64,000 nt of DNA from Labia minor (GCA_963082975.1 OY720344.1:82634053-82698052), one strand, 5' to 3'. Numbered from the stretch's first letter, positions 31,797 to 42,992 are shown. A program made the numbers and translations. Notes: generated by a model not told the origin, from the sequence alone.

Positions 31797-32387
31797 ATTC
31801 CGAACCGACCGACGGTTTGAAGTAAATTAATTTCCAGCTACAGAAACAATTTCATATAATTTTAATATATCTACGAATATAATAAAAAACAGATATGGAT
31901 ATAACATAAATATTTTTAATTTTATTTTATTTATAATATATGGAGCTGGCTGTGACGTCATGAATGACTGGATGACGTCATATAATTTTAAATTAAGATA
32001 AAACTAATAAAGATGATTTTTCTCGAGGATAAAACCAATACAAAGTGCATGATTCGTGGTGATATGTAAAAAATCTCCTCATGTGTAATTTGGTGTGAAA
32101 ATAACCCTTCCCTTCCTATCGTCGATCGCTAATACTACCACTTCCGGTTTCCGGATTTGCACCAAAAGTTGATCAATTCATGCTAATGATGTATTAAGTG
32201 AATATACCAAAATCCGTTGAGCCGTTCAGGCTGAACACATCTATACGGACGGACGGACAGAGATCATGCTAAAAATACTTTTTTCTGTTAAGAAAATGCT
32301 TTATTCGTAGAGATATGTAAAAATCTCCACATGTGAAATTTGATGTGAAAACAATTCCTCCCTTACTATCGTCCGTCTGTAAAAATT
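31797..32387 (+). repeat. Family A repeat, type A copy
   Basis: The copy lacks the outermost 5' bases but has GAACCGACCGACGG, two intact TGACGTCA palindromes (near 31953 and 31971), module 1, the spacer, a shortened core (AAAATCCGTTGAGCCGTTCA), a very short GGAC tract and module 2 with a damaged terminus (GTCCGTCTGT). Confidence 0.85.
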
Positions 32388-32433
32388 ATATTTTCTTATA
32401 TTATTAGAAAAAAAAATTGAATTTTTTATTAAA

Positions 32434-33053
32434 CTAGCTGCTCCGAGCGCCGAAGGCGCTTTTCACGCCTAGACGAGGTAGCCCCTTGTACCCCCGAGTG
32501 ATACATAGTATTTGGTTGAAAGTCTGTATGTAAAAGGTTTTCATCCATTTTGTTTCAATCAGTATAAATAAGTAGAGACATTTATTTGATTTCTTTAAAA
32601 TATACTTTAATTTTATCAGTAAATTAATTATATATTATTATTGTATATGTTATATTTATCTAACTCTGTGTCTCTACAGTTTTCGAAAGTTCTTAGCCGC
32701 AGCATCCACATTTCTCTAAGCGTCACTATCCTGAGTTACAACCAAATCCTACCCTGTCCCATCTCTCCTATGTCCCTTCCTTCATTGTCCACCCACCTTG
32801 GTCCTTGGTCTTCCACCGAATGTTTCCCAATCGGTTTCTCCCAATTTCTAGTTTCTCCAATTCCAACCACGTCCCCTTCCCATCCCAGTCTTCTCGATTT
32901 TATAACCTTAACTATATCTGGAGATCATGCAATTCCTCGTTATGCCATCTCCGCCATCCTCTTGTGACCTCATCTTCTTTTGGCCTATAAATGCTGCGAA
33001 CAATATTAATCTCACAAATACTCTAAATCTACTCTCGTCTCCCATGGTCATCG
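32434..33053 (-). mobile_element. LINE, 3' part with hairpin tail
   Basis: CTAGCTGCTCCGAGCGCC with a slightly degraded double hairpin (32434-32500), TTTTCATCCATTTTGTTTC, then coding sequence parallel to 18730-19006, encoding on the minus strand VIKSRR-like and GKHSVEDQGPRWVDN-like segments. It continues farther 3' into TCTACAGTTTTCGAAAGTTC. Frames are interrupted. It ends where a hAT MITE fragment begins, as at 19006. Confidence 0.72.
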
Positions 33054-33165
33054 ATATGATGACCAAACGTCCCGTTTTTCCGGGATTGTCCCGTTTTTAG
33101 GTGCTCAGTCCCGGCGTCCCCAAAAATGTCTTCGGGACAGCCTATTATTCCGTTTTTTCACTTTT
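33054..33165. mobile_element. hAT MITE, left-end fragment
   Basis: GATGACCAAACGTCCCGTTT, GGGATTGTCCCG and GTCTTCGGGACAGCC match the left part of the MITE at 19007. The right end is replaced by a family D copy. It follows GGTCATCGA, the same LINE site that hosts the MITE at 19007. Confidence 0.75.
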
Positions 33166-33735
33166 ATATAGCAAAGAAGAAACATTCAAATATAGAAAGA
33201 ATAAATAACAAATAATTTAAGATAAATATGATCTAAATATTTTATTAAATTAATTAAAATGAGAACTTTTAGAATAACTTATTTAATTGAAATGATATTT
33301 AAATATTAGAATTTAAAATAACAAAATAGATATTATATTAATTTTTTGTTTGGGAATTGCTAGAATTATTAATTTATAATTCATTGTGCAAAATGAATCC
33401 GCTTGGTCAGTAAGCCACCCGAGGCTCTTGAATGAACAACACGGAGCATTATATAAATATTAAAAAATTAATTTCTGCGGTTATTCATTAGATATTAATA
33501 AAATGTATAGCCTATGTTCAAATAGAGGTATATAAGAATCTTGTGATGTAATTTCATAGAAGTCGATCCAGCCAATTTTCAGTCTATAACATCCTTATTT
33601 TCCGAACAGACAGACAGACATGAAAAATTATAAAATCACTTTTGGATTCTAGAGTTCATGAAACGCGAGGATAAGCAAAAAAATTTAAATTCTGAGGAAT
33701 GTGCAGACAAAAATATTTTTTACACGCTTTTATTT
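33166..33735 (+). repeat. Family D repeat
   Basis: Full set of landmarks: GAGAACTTTTAGAATAACTT, GCTCTTGAATGAACAACACG, AATTTCTGCGGTTATTC, core AGTCGATCCAGCCAATTTTC, three GACA units, TTTTGGATTCTAGAGTTCAT and GTGCAGACAAAAA. Confidence 0.8.
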
Positions 33736-33949
33736 AACCCATGTCCTGTCGTCAAATCTTCCAACGTGAATTTGACACACATCCCAATGTTTGAATGAGC
33801 TGAAATTTCATAAACATAGTTAACTCTGATCACAATGCAATATTCTGGTTCATCCCATGTCATTATTATCAGGTATTATTTTTATCAATTAGTAATTACA
33901 TATTGCATAATATTGAAAAATATGTATTGGAAAAAGGGCTGTTTTTAGG

Positions 33950-34092
33950 GTTTTCCCGACAATTCTCGCCTTAAAAACCATCCTTGGACTTCCACGAACA
34001 TTTTAAAAAAAGAATTGTCAAAATTGGTCCAGGCGTTATTGAGTGATGCGGTTAGCAACACATTTTGCGATTCATTTTTATTTATAAGATAA
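33950..34092 (+). repeat. Interspersed repeat with GGTCCAGGCGTT core
   Basis: AAAATTGGTCCAGGCGTTAT, GATGCGGTTAGCAACACATT and TTGCGATTCATTTTTATTTA before a TATAAGATA-type tail. It has the same layout as family I (AATCGGTCAAGCCGTT, then a TATATAAGATA tail). Confidence 0.5.
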
Positions 34093-34109
34093 TACTATCT
34101 ATCTATCTA

Positions 34110-34470
34110 TCTACATATCTATCTCTGTGGCTCTACTGAACTCGAAAGTTCTTGGCCGCAGCAACCACACCTAGGAACACTAACGATACTTCGATACTAT
34201 CGGAGTATCGATACTTTGCTTCCGATACCATCGATTCTTCTACTCAATACTTTAACTTCCGATACTAGTACAGCATCGATACCCATACCTGTAGCATCGA
34301 ATGGGTACTCAGCGCACCTAGCAGCGTACTTTTTTCAAAATTTTTTCAATTTGGGTCAAAAAAAAAAATATCGTCGTCGATATCGTGTCCCTAACCACAC
34401 CCCTCCAAGTATTCCTATTCTGAGCTACAACCCTCCAGTCTCTATCCTATTATCCTATATTAAATAATAC
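34110..34470 (-). mobile_element. LINE fragment, split by a MITE
   Basis: GAAAGTTCTTGGCCGCAGCA at the left and CCTATTCTGAGCTACAACCC at the right are LINE coding-end sequence as at 32680-32760 and 60800-60870. The MITE 34172-34393 sits between them. Confidence 0.7.
34172..34393. mobile_element. 222 bp hAT MITE in the LINE fragment
   Basis: The termini are TAGGAACACTAACGATA and, inverted, GATATCGTGTCCCTA. The 8 bp target duplication ACCACACC is exact on both sides (34164-34171 and 34394-34401). The interior is built of palindromic CGATAC/GTATCG motifs, for example ACTATCGGAGTATCGATAC. The 83-codon frame over it is not a gene. Confidence 0.88.
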
Positions 34471-34479
34471 TAACATAGT

Positions 34480-34909
34480 TAATTTAAAAAATTATTATCT
34501 CGCAGCCAGATGATTACTTGTATATATCTTTTTCGTTCTAGAATCTAATCCCTTCTAATTATAAAATTCCTAGTAATTAAAAAATAAAATAATTAATATA
34601 TGCATGGTCTTTTAGGCGTATCATATATGATACAAACAGCAGTGTATGGTATTAATATAATCGTTTTTTTATTTTGAAATTTAAATATTTATTTTTTTAA
34701 TGAAATATTTTTTCGTTGGATCACATTAATTAATATTGGAATTTCAATGAAATCCTATTAATAGTGCAATTTTGATTGAAAAATTTTCAATCTATTTTAC
34801 TTTATTCACAAAGATTAATCAAATTATTATTTCAATAAGACAATTTATTATTTAATTATTCGTTTTGATACATTTATTATATAATTTTATGTTTATGTTT
34901 AATATGTAA
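34480..34909. other. AT-rich stretch, nothing recognised
   Basis: No coding frame or repeat landmark was seen. Confidence 0.5.
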
Positions 34910-35075
34910 ATACGAACTTCAAAGAGAATATATCCAATACTAAGATATATAGACATAAAAAATTCTAAAGTCATATTTTGGATTCTTTAGGTTATGAAAC
35001 ATAGAGAAATCTAAACAATTTTAAATTATAAACAATGTAAAGACAAATATTTTTTCATATAGGAATATAGAATAT
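34910..35075 (+). repeat. Family D 3' fragment
   Basis: AAAATTCTAAAGTCATATTT, GGATTCTTTAGGTTATGAAA and CAATGTAAAGACAAATATTT match the D 3' end. The core and GACA tract are absent. Confidence 0.6.
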
Positions 35076-35152
35076 AAAATCTAGTCCTAGTTTTGAAATC
35101 ATATTTCTTTCTTGATAAATAAAATAAGTATGGTTTATAAATAAACTACTAT

Positions 35153-35913
35153 TGTAACGGACAAAGTATTTATATTCTTAGTTATTTTTTTTTATTATAC
35201 ATTTTATTTTGTTTATCTATTTTTTAGTTTATTTTGTTTTTCTATTCCCCTATTGTATTAACAAAGTTATTTGGTCGCATTATTCTTAAAATGTAATATA
35301 TATATAGATATTATATTTCACATAAGGGGAGGAATCATCCCTCCAAGTTTTAATATTTTTAGGCAGTTGAGAATGGACAGTCGAACTAGTGATATCATCC
35401 CGATATGACCTGGTATTTATCACGTCCCGTGATATAATTATTTTGTAAATAATCATTTTTTTATCACACCCTGTGATACAGTCGAACAAGTTATATCATC
35501 CTGATATAACCTATACTTATCACGTCCCGTGATATAATTATTTGTGTATAATCCTTATCATCACACCCTGTGATAATTGTTTCCGCTAATTCCAGTGATA
35601 TTAGTGAATTACATTTTCTTATTTTTCTATTTAAAATTTGTATATTTAATTTGTTAATTTTTTTATCTATTTAATTAAAGTAAATTAATGTGAACATTAT
35701 TATTGTGTTTTCCCTTTTCCCTTAATTTTTCAACACTCTTTTATACTTTGGGATATCCAAAGTTGGCGCCCATCATTAACTTAACATAATTAACAATTCA
35801 CGGTCATCGTGGATCATTACAAGTGCCTCATACTTAGATCCCCTTATAAATTGGCACCCAACGTAAGAGGATCGTCTACAAAGTGACCCCAACTTGAAAC
35901 AGTCATCTTTACA
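35153..35913 (+). repeat. Element 1, left LTR
   Basis: The LTR runs TGTAACGG to TTACA. It contains two direct near-copies of a block of roughly 100 bases (about 35380-35480 and 35481-35580), each with GATATCATCC-type, TATCACGTCCCGTGATATAA and TCACACCCTGTGATA motifs. These palindromic GTGATA/TATCAC pairs may be promoter or enhancer elements, which is inference. The minus-strand frame in both LTRs is not a gene. Confidence 0.92.
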
Positions 35914-36536
35914 AAGTGGCAGCCCAACCTGAGGCCCGATTAGTACACCACGGCTCCTGAGAAAAGTACATTATTCATCTTTGGTGAGCAGTATCATCAC
36001 TTTTTCATCTCAACGGACTTATAGTACAATTTAATATTTAATTAATAAAATAAAAATTTAAAACTTTTACTTTTATACTTTAAATTTAAATAAATCATAT
36101 CTCCTTGTCTATTATAATAATATATTTAACACTTGTTAATTATTTTTTTTTATTTTTAATTTTCACATTTATCTAACAAATAGAATATTTATCTATTTAA
36201 TTCTAATTCAATAAAAATAGTTTGAATATATTAATATTATTATTAGTTATAATTAATTAATTTATATGTTTAATTTGTAATTTTTTTTTAAAACTTTAAA
36301 TTTTATTCTACTACATTATATTTAAATTAATGAATTAATAAAATTGATAAAATATCACAATATTTTCAAATATTTAAATACTTTTTACATATTTTAAATT
36401 ATATTACAATTATCTTATTTTATAATTAAACATTGTATAATTCAATTGTACGCGACTAAATAACTTTTAATTTTGATTAATTAATTAATTTTTTTTTTCT
36501 CTTTGGTTAACATTAAATTTAATTATCCTATTAAGA

Positions 36537-38438
36537 ATGTCATTTTTCGGCAAAGGGAAAAAGGAGGATCTTATCCTTTTAGCACAGGAATTAGGAATAG
36601 TTATGAATTTAGATTCTCGTAGGATCGATATAAAAAATGACATCACGTCATTGCCTGATTATGATGAAGACCTTACACGGGAATTACTTATGACCATCAT
36701 AGAGGATAGGAAAGAAAAAGAAGAAAGAGTGAGGGAAAGGGAGAAAGAAGAGAGAGAGAGAGAAGAAAGAGAAAAGGAGAAAGAAAGACAATTTGAACTA
36801 GAGAAACTCCGAATTCAAACCGTAGTGAACCAGGTAGAATCACCAACCCCACTTCAACCGAAAGTAGATATATTGAAATTCTTACCTCTATTTAAAATTA
36901 ACGATGACGATATTAATACGTATCTGCGTCTTTTCGAAAGACAAATGAATTTTCTTGGCATATCTGAGGATGCATGGGTCACTTATCTTATTTCGGTCTT
37001 ACCCACAGATATTACTACTCTAATAATTAGAGAACCAAATGAAGTCGCCCAAGACTATCAACATATTAAGAAGCTCCTACTTCACCGATTTAAATTAACT
37101 ACGGATAAAATAAGAAAACTTTTCTCCACCTCCAAGAAGACATCGGAAAACACCTGGAAAGATTTTTACTTCAATCTACGCGGTTATCTAGAAGCCTGGC
37201 TATCCGATCTAAAAATTGAAAATTTTGATCAACTTAAAAATTTGATCCTAGCTGATCAAATGAAGAGAAAGTGTTCATCCGAATGCAAAGATCACTTCCT
37301 CGACTCTTGGGAAACATTGGTAGATCCCCTCGATCTCGCAGAAAAATTCGACTCCTATGATAACTTAAGGGCCCCATTTTCAAAAACAATTACTTCAAAT
37401 AAATCTATCGAACCCCCTAAATCGAAATATTATGATCGGAAACCCTTTAGAAACTCACAACCTCGTGAAAAACAAAAAGAAGAGACTGACTCTTCAACAC
37501 TTCGTTGCTACGGCTGCGGAACTCCAGGAGTCACCAAACCTAGGTGTCTAACTTGCAATCCGAAGCAGGAAATTACCAACGCACAAGCCTTACAGTGTGA
37601 CGTTACTACAGATAGAGATACTAAACTCGCTCTAATAGAAGCCTCCATCTATGAAGCTTCTGGTTCTATTTGCGTTGACAGCGGGGCCACTCGCTCTATT
37701 GGCGGTCAGCGTCTTCTCAGCTATTTAAGACAACGAGGAGAACATTTTAAAGTAGATAATCTTTCCTTAACTCTAGCTGACGGGAAAAAGCGTATACATT
37801 CCGTGTTATTAGCTACAGTTCCTGTAAAAATCAAAAATAAAATAATACATATAGAAATGATATTCCTACCCAATGTTAGTGGAAATATATCACTATTAGG
37901 TCTTGACTTCCTCAGAAAAGCAGGTTTAGTATTAGATATGCGAAACAATCGCTGGTATTTTCATAATTATCCTAAGAGAAAATACAAATTTATTCAAGAA
38001 AATCTCTGCACCACTGACGAAAATAATACTGTTGTTGAAAACACTATTCAGCTAACTGAGGAACAGAACATAAAACTTGCCCACTTATTAAAAGAACATG
38101 AAACTGTCTTTCAACCAGGGGGAGAGCCAACTCCTTACGCTGGACATGATATAAACACAGGCGGTTGTTTGAATGCGCTGCAAAGGGCTGTCGAAACCAT
38201 GGACGGTACCAATATCAGCAAAGAAGATCCTGCTGTCCGATATAGACAGCTGGTGGGGTCTCCGAGAGCCCATCGGGGCCCACCAGGAGTTATGGAGCCA
38301 CCACAAACTCAAAACCATTTATTTACTCAAGGACTTGTTCCCCCTCATACATCAGCATTGCGTCTAAGCCACGACACGCGTTCTACTCCAGTAGTTCCTC
38401 TACGTAAGCGAGGAAGGCCAAAAATTGTCCGTTCCTAG
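36537..38438 (+). pseudogene. Element 1 Gag-protease region (LTR fossil)
   Basis: The open frame has, in order, a short N-terminal segment, a highly charged Glu/Arg/Lys coiled-coil stretch (about residues 55-95), a Gag-like helical region with TWKDFYFNLRGYLEAWL, a zinc-knuckle variant CYGCGTPGV...RCLTC (about residues 324-340), and an aspartic protease with VDSGATRS (about 379) and LLGLDFL. Beyond this the text is not recognisable as an enzyme domain and ends RGRPKIVRS. Related elements encode these products for particle assembly and polyprotein cutting. The internal region is much shorter than in a whole Gypsy element, so it is a fossil, though a young one. Confidence 0.85.
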
Positions 38439-38482
38439 GGCTGATCCCTCAATCAAAAGACCTCGGAATCAGAGGGGGAGGA

Positions 38483-39243
38483 TGTAACGGACAAAGTATT
38501 TATATTCTTAGTTATTTTTTTTTATTATACATTTTATTTTGTTTATCTATTTTTTAGTTTATTTTGTTTTTCTATTCCCCTATTGTATTAACAAAGTTAT
38601 TTGGTCGCATTATTCTTAAAATGTAATATATATATAGATATTATATTTCACATAAGGGGAGGAATCATCCCTCCAAGTTTTAATATTTTTAGGCAGTTGA
38701 GAATGGACAGTCGAACTAGTGATATCATCCCGATATGACCTGGTATTTATCACGTCCCGTGATATAATTATTTTGTAAATAATCATTTTTTTATCACACC
38801 CTGTGATACAGTCGAACAAGTTATATCATCCTGATATAACCTATACTTATCACGTCCCGTGATATAATTATTTGTGTATAATCCTTATCATCACACCCTG
38901 TGATAATTGTTTCCGCTAATTCCAGTGATATTAGTGAATTACATTTTCTTATTTTTCTATTTAAAATTTGTATATTTAATTTGTTAATTTTTTTATCTAT
39001 TTAATTAAAGTAAATTAATGTGAACATTATTATTGTGTTTTCCCTTTTCCCTTAATTTTTCAACACTCTTTTATACTTTGGGATATCCAAAGTTGGCGCC
39101 CATCATTAACTTAACATAATTAACAATTCACGGTCATCGTGGATCATTACAAGTGCCTCATACTTAGATCCCCTTATAAATTGGCACCCAACGTAAGAGG
39201 ATCGTCTACAAAGTGACCCCAACTTGAAACGGTCCTCCTTACA
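38483..39243 (+). repeat. Element 1, right LTR
   Basis: Offset exactly 3330 from the left LTR with no length change. It is identical by eye except for about three bases in the last 15. Confidence 0.92.
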
Positions 39244-39247
39244 CTAT

Positions 39248-39369
39248 TACTTATATATATATATATATATATATATTGGTTTAGTAATATATAGTATATA
39301 GTATGTATATATTAAGTATATATTATTCAAACTAATTTTGAAATTTTTTTATTATTCTTTTAATATTGC
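39248..39369. other. TA-rich spacer
   Basis: TA microsatellite and AT-rich text between LTR element 1 and the SINE-like repeat. Confidence 0.6.
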
Positions 39370-39605
39370 CACACAGCCTGGGGGTAAACACACTTGACAA
39401 TCATCTCAGGTACAAGTCACGGGACTGATAAGAATCTTTTTCTCTAGCTCTGGTCTATTGGAACGAGGTCTTCCTGATCAATATTGGGATAATACTTGAA
39501 ATAAATAATAGCCGGATCAGATCAAGAAAATCAAGATAAAGGTTAAGAGGATCCCTTGTACTGATCACATAACACCTCTACTTTGATTAGACGGCCACCG
39601 ACTCA
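39370..39605 (+). repeat. SINE-like repeat, most complete copy
   Basis: CACAGCCTGGGGGTAAACAC could be a decayed A-box region, and CAGGTACAAGTCACGGG a decayed B box 30-odd bases on. The body TTTTCTCTAGCTCTGGTCT, TACTGATCACATAACACCTC is shared with 9703-9908. There is no terminal poly(A), and no target duplication could be fixed. Confidence 0.55.
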
Positions 39606-39644
39606 ATTACTGTCCTTATAAAGGATGACCAAAAGCAAGATGTT

Positions 39645-40706
39645 TATTTTTTTAGTATTATTTTAATATAAAAAACGATATTTGATAAGTAGAAAGACAT
39701 GATATGTGTGTATTGTCTTCTTAATTAATGTGTTTATTATTTATTAATAGCAATTTACTAACATAATAAAATGTATCATGAAAGAGTTAAAAAGAATGTG
39801 GAAAAGAACATCAACCGGACATCATACATTACATTTCATTTGTAAATCACTCTTTATCTCGTTTCTTTTTATTTGTTTCTCATTTGTGTGATAATCACTA
39901 AAGAAATCTCCCCCTTGTGATTATATAGACTGACCCTTTTCATCTCTTCACCTCCGTCGTTTTAGACTTATCACATACGTAACTCTTATTCTAGAAGTGG
40001 AGGGTTGTTGAGAAAGAAAGAGCGAGAAAGAAAAAGAGAGATAAACGAGCTCAAGCACGCACGCACACATGCAAATGATTAGCGGCAATTAACTTTTAAC
40101 TCTTAGTAAAATTGTTCAAGCTAAGGAAAGCAAAGTACTACAAAAGTGAGTGAGGAATGAATAATATATTCATCTTATACGAATATCAACAAAAGAAATT
40201 GCGAAAAATAAATTAGGAAATCCACCCTTTCAAAGAATATTATCTAATAATTAAATCTTTTTTACATTAATTAGATTTTTTAATCTTTTAAATAAAATGC
40301 TAAACTAAAATTTATATCCTATTCTGATAATATAGTATATTAATATTATATTCATTTAAATTATATATATATAATATATCTAATATCTAAAATAAGAGTT
40401 TTCTCAAAATTTAGAATTTTTAATTAAAATTATTCTAAAAATAAGAACAAATTTCGTATATAATTATTCCCATTTTTCAGTTTTTTTAAATGGATGTATA
40501 GGAAAGTGTATATATACATATTATGAAAAAGAACAAGACTAATTGTAAATATTTTAGAAATTATTTCTAACATTATTAAGAATTTAATTAGCACACTGAT
40601 GAATTAAACTATCTATGAAAACTAATCTTATTATCTTAATAAAAATTGTAGGTGTTCTGAACTTTAGAGAAATTTTATGAAATTCATAATGGAATTTGAT
40701 TTAAAA
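39645..40706. other. AT-rich stretch with one less AT-rich patch
   Basis: The patch 39910-40075 has a GAAAGAGCGAGAAAGAAAAA purine run, CACGCACGCACAC and an ATGCAAAT octamer (near 40070). It could be regulatory, but nothing confirms it. No coding frame. Confidence 0.4.
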
Positions 40707-41151
40707 AATCTGGAGTGTCTCCACTCACTCGCAATTTGAATTGAATAAAATAGCATATATTATATTTAAATTTAATTAATTAAATTATATTTTAAAATTA
40801 ATAAATAATATTTATTAAACCAGCGCATGTTTGGCTCTTTGTTGATGGCAACACGTCACGTGCTAGCGCGTGATTAGCAGTCATCGTGTTAAAAAATTAA
40901 TTCCGGTATTTTCACCGATTGAATCATGCTGAAATTCTATATATAGCAGTTTTATACAATTTTTAATCAAGTGAAAAACTATCAAAAATATATCTTTATT
41001 TTTACGGTAAGAGGGAAAAAATGAAAACGTTGACCCTCTTCCGGATGAGCTATAGTTTCTCAAAAGTTGATAGAAAACTACGAATTTTGAATAATGCCCG
41101 TGTAGCAAATTTCATTATTCTAGCTCAAATCGTTCTTGCGTAATCTTGTCT

Positions 41152-41242
<91 letters not shown>

Positions 41243-41362
41243 GAGAGAGAGAGACAAACATTTTTCTTAACCTTAGTGAAAATGCCTCAGGGACCTTCAA
41301 AACGTATAAAAACATCAAAATCTCGACATCGAAAATTTTCGTGATCGCAATACTATCTCTGG
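40707..41362 (-). repeat. Family H repeat, full-length copy with CA microsatellite
   Basis: Minus-strand order: GATCACGAAAATTTTCGATG, AGATTTTGATGTTTTTATAC, GAAGGTCCCTGAGGCATTTT, the GT/CA tract, CAAGATTACGCAAGAACG, TTTGAGCTAGAATAATGAAA, GACCCTCTTCCGG (in reverse), AACACGATGACTGC, CACGTGACGTGTTGCC and GGAGACACTCCAGATTTTTT. Copies lie at 54280 and 56195, with parts at 23409, 27851 and 62440. Confidence 0.85.
41153..41239. repeat. CA dinucleotide microsatellite inside family H
   Basis: About 43 CA units, followed by a short AG run. At the same place other H copies have only a few GT units, so it expanded after insertion. The 67-codon Val/Cys-rich frame across it is an artefact. Confidence 0.95.
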
Positions 41363-41369
41363 GGACTTA

Positions 41370-41540
41370 GTAAAAATGGATAAAGATTTAAATATAATGT
41401 GTGTTAACTTTTAGAATAAATTAAATAATTTAAATATTTTATTTTTAGAAAAATTAAAATTAAAAATGAATTTGACTAATTATGGGAATTGCTTGAATTA
41501 TAATTTTTGTATTCATTGTCGAAGAAGTTATTGAAGATTT
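41370..41540 (+). repeat. Family D 5' fragment, diverged
   Basis: AACTTTTAGAATAAATTAAA and ATGGGAATTGCTTGAATTAT resemble the D 5' region. The match stops before the core. Confidence 0.4.
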
Positions 41541-42524
41541 TATACTAAAAAAAATATGTTCTGGTATTTTTGAATATATTAATTATAAAATTAATAAGAA
41601 CAAGGTAGAGAGGAAGATAATTTTTAAAATAATTGAACCAGTTAATTTATTAATATTTTCGAACAAACACGCTATATTCTTAAAGCAAACATTTTTTAAA
41701 AGACTTGGTACTATATATATATGTATATATATACATATATATTATAATTTTCCAATCGATAACCTTTCTTCAAAATAATTACAATGAATGATGGGTGTTA
41801 TCAACGATTCCGTTTCATTTCAAAATTATTTGAGAATTAATTATCTAATTCCATATGTTTTCTCATTTTTTTTTGCTATTGTGTCATGGAATATTCAATA
41901 TAATTTCTATTATCTTTTTATCTCTTAATGCATAAAGTGGAAAAAAGAAATTTCCGAAACCGATATTTCAAATGCCAAGTTTGACATCCCCTTATGTCAA
42001 TATGTATAGTTCTTTCAAATCAAATTCAGATCATCCTTGACACCTGACTGTCACTCATGATTGTTTGTGTATTTTTTGTGACGTTCATTCAACAGAGGAA
42101 CCTATCTATCGTCTTTTATATGAAATTTCTATCCTTATCTAGCAAATCAAAAACATATTTTATTATTTCCTATAAATATATATATATATATATGTACAAA
42201 AGATCAGTCTAATATCTTTTGTTGAGTTGAAATTTCTAGTATATCTGTTTATCTATGATTCCATTGAAGTCTTAAAAGTCTTATTAGAGAATCAATTTTT
42301 GATTCTTCCGAATAAATCAGCAATATTTTTTAAACAATAATACTTTACCAGTCGGTTCCTTTTCCAATTCCTAATAAACTTTTCTTATGAAATTTTTTCG
42401 GGCCTCTTCTAGTTTTCGAGATTAAAATTATTAATATAAAGATTTTTTAAGTTTGACAGATTAATTATGAACGACGAAATGTGCCATTAAGTAATGTTTT
42501 ATTGACAAATTCACTAATTACAGG
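41541..42524. other. AT-rich stretch, nothing recognised
   Basis: Low-complexity DNA with short TA runs near 41712-41748 and 42176-42192. No frame supported. Confidence 0.5.
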
Positions 42525-42990
42525 TTTTTACCGACCGACTATAGAAAGGGAGATATTGTTTTCACACCAAATTTCACACGTGGAGATTTTTACTTTTCTC
42601 CACGAATCATGCATTTTCTTAACAGATAAAAGTATTTTTCAACGGATTTCGATGAAATTTGGTGTATTTACTTAATGCATTAATGATGAATTGATCAACT
42701 TTTGGTGTATATCAGGAAACCGGAAGTGGTAGTATTACCGATCTACGGTAGGAAGGGAAGGGTTATTTTTACACCAAATTTCACATGAAGAGATTTTTTT
42801 ACATATCTCTACAAATCATGCACTTTGTATTGGTTTTATCCTCGGGAAAATCATCTTCATTAGTTTTTTCTTAATTTAAAATTATATGACGTCACAGCCA
42901 GCTCCTACTTATATATTATAAATAAAATAAAATTAAAAATATTTATGTTATATCCATATCTGTTTTTTGCTACATGTGGCCAACTTATTA
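42525..42990 (-). repeat. Family A repeat, type A copy with reduced 5' end
   Basis: TTTTACCGACCGACTATAG at the left, module 2, a core with its GTCC tract lost, module 1, a single TGACGTCA near 42887, then TCTGTTTTTTGCTACATGTG and GGCCAACTTATT at the right. The GAACCGACCGACGG segment of the 5' end is missing. Confidence 0.8.
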
Positions 42991-42992
42991 TA

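Larger units (their letters stand above)
35153..39243 (+). mobile_element. Young, incomplete Gypsy-like LTR retrotransposon, element 1
   Basis: A 4.09 kb fossil bounded by two 761 bp LTRs (TGTAACGG...TTACA) and flanked by CTAT on both sides (a 5 bp reading, ACTAT, is also possible). A primer-site-like TGGCAGCCCAAC follows the left LTR, in the style of lysine-tRNA-primed elements, and a purine run AGAGGGGGAGGA precedes the right LTR. Recognisable parts are a Gag-like region, an unusual zinc-knuckle motif and an aspartic protease. Reverse transcriptase, RNase H and integrase are not recognised, so the element is broken by at least one large loss. The LTRs differ by only about three bases by eye, all near the right end, so insertion is recent. 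Confidence 0.92.

Noticed and set aside
35286-35489. 67-codon minus-strand frame present twice (also 38616-38819)
   Set aside because: It lies within both LTRs of element 1. Its repetition reflects LTR identity, not a gene.
41115-41318. 67-codon frame with a long alternating Val/Cys run
   Set aside because: It is the translation of the CA microsatellite in family H.
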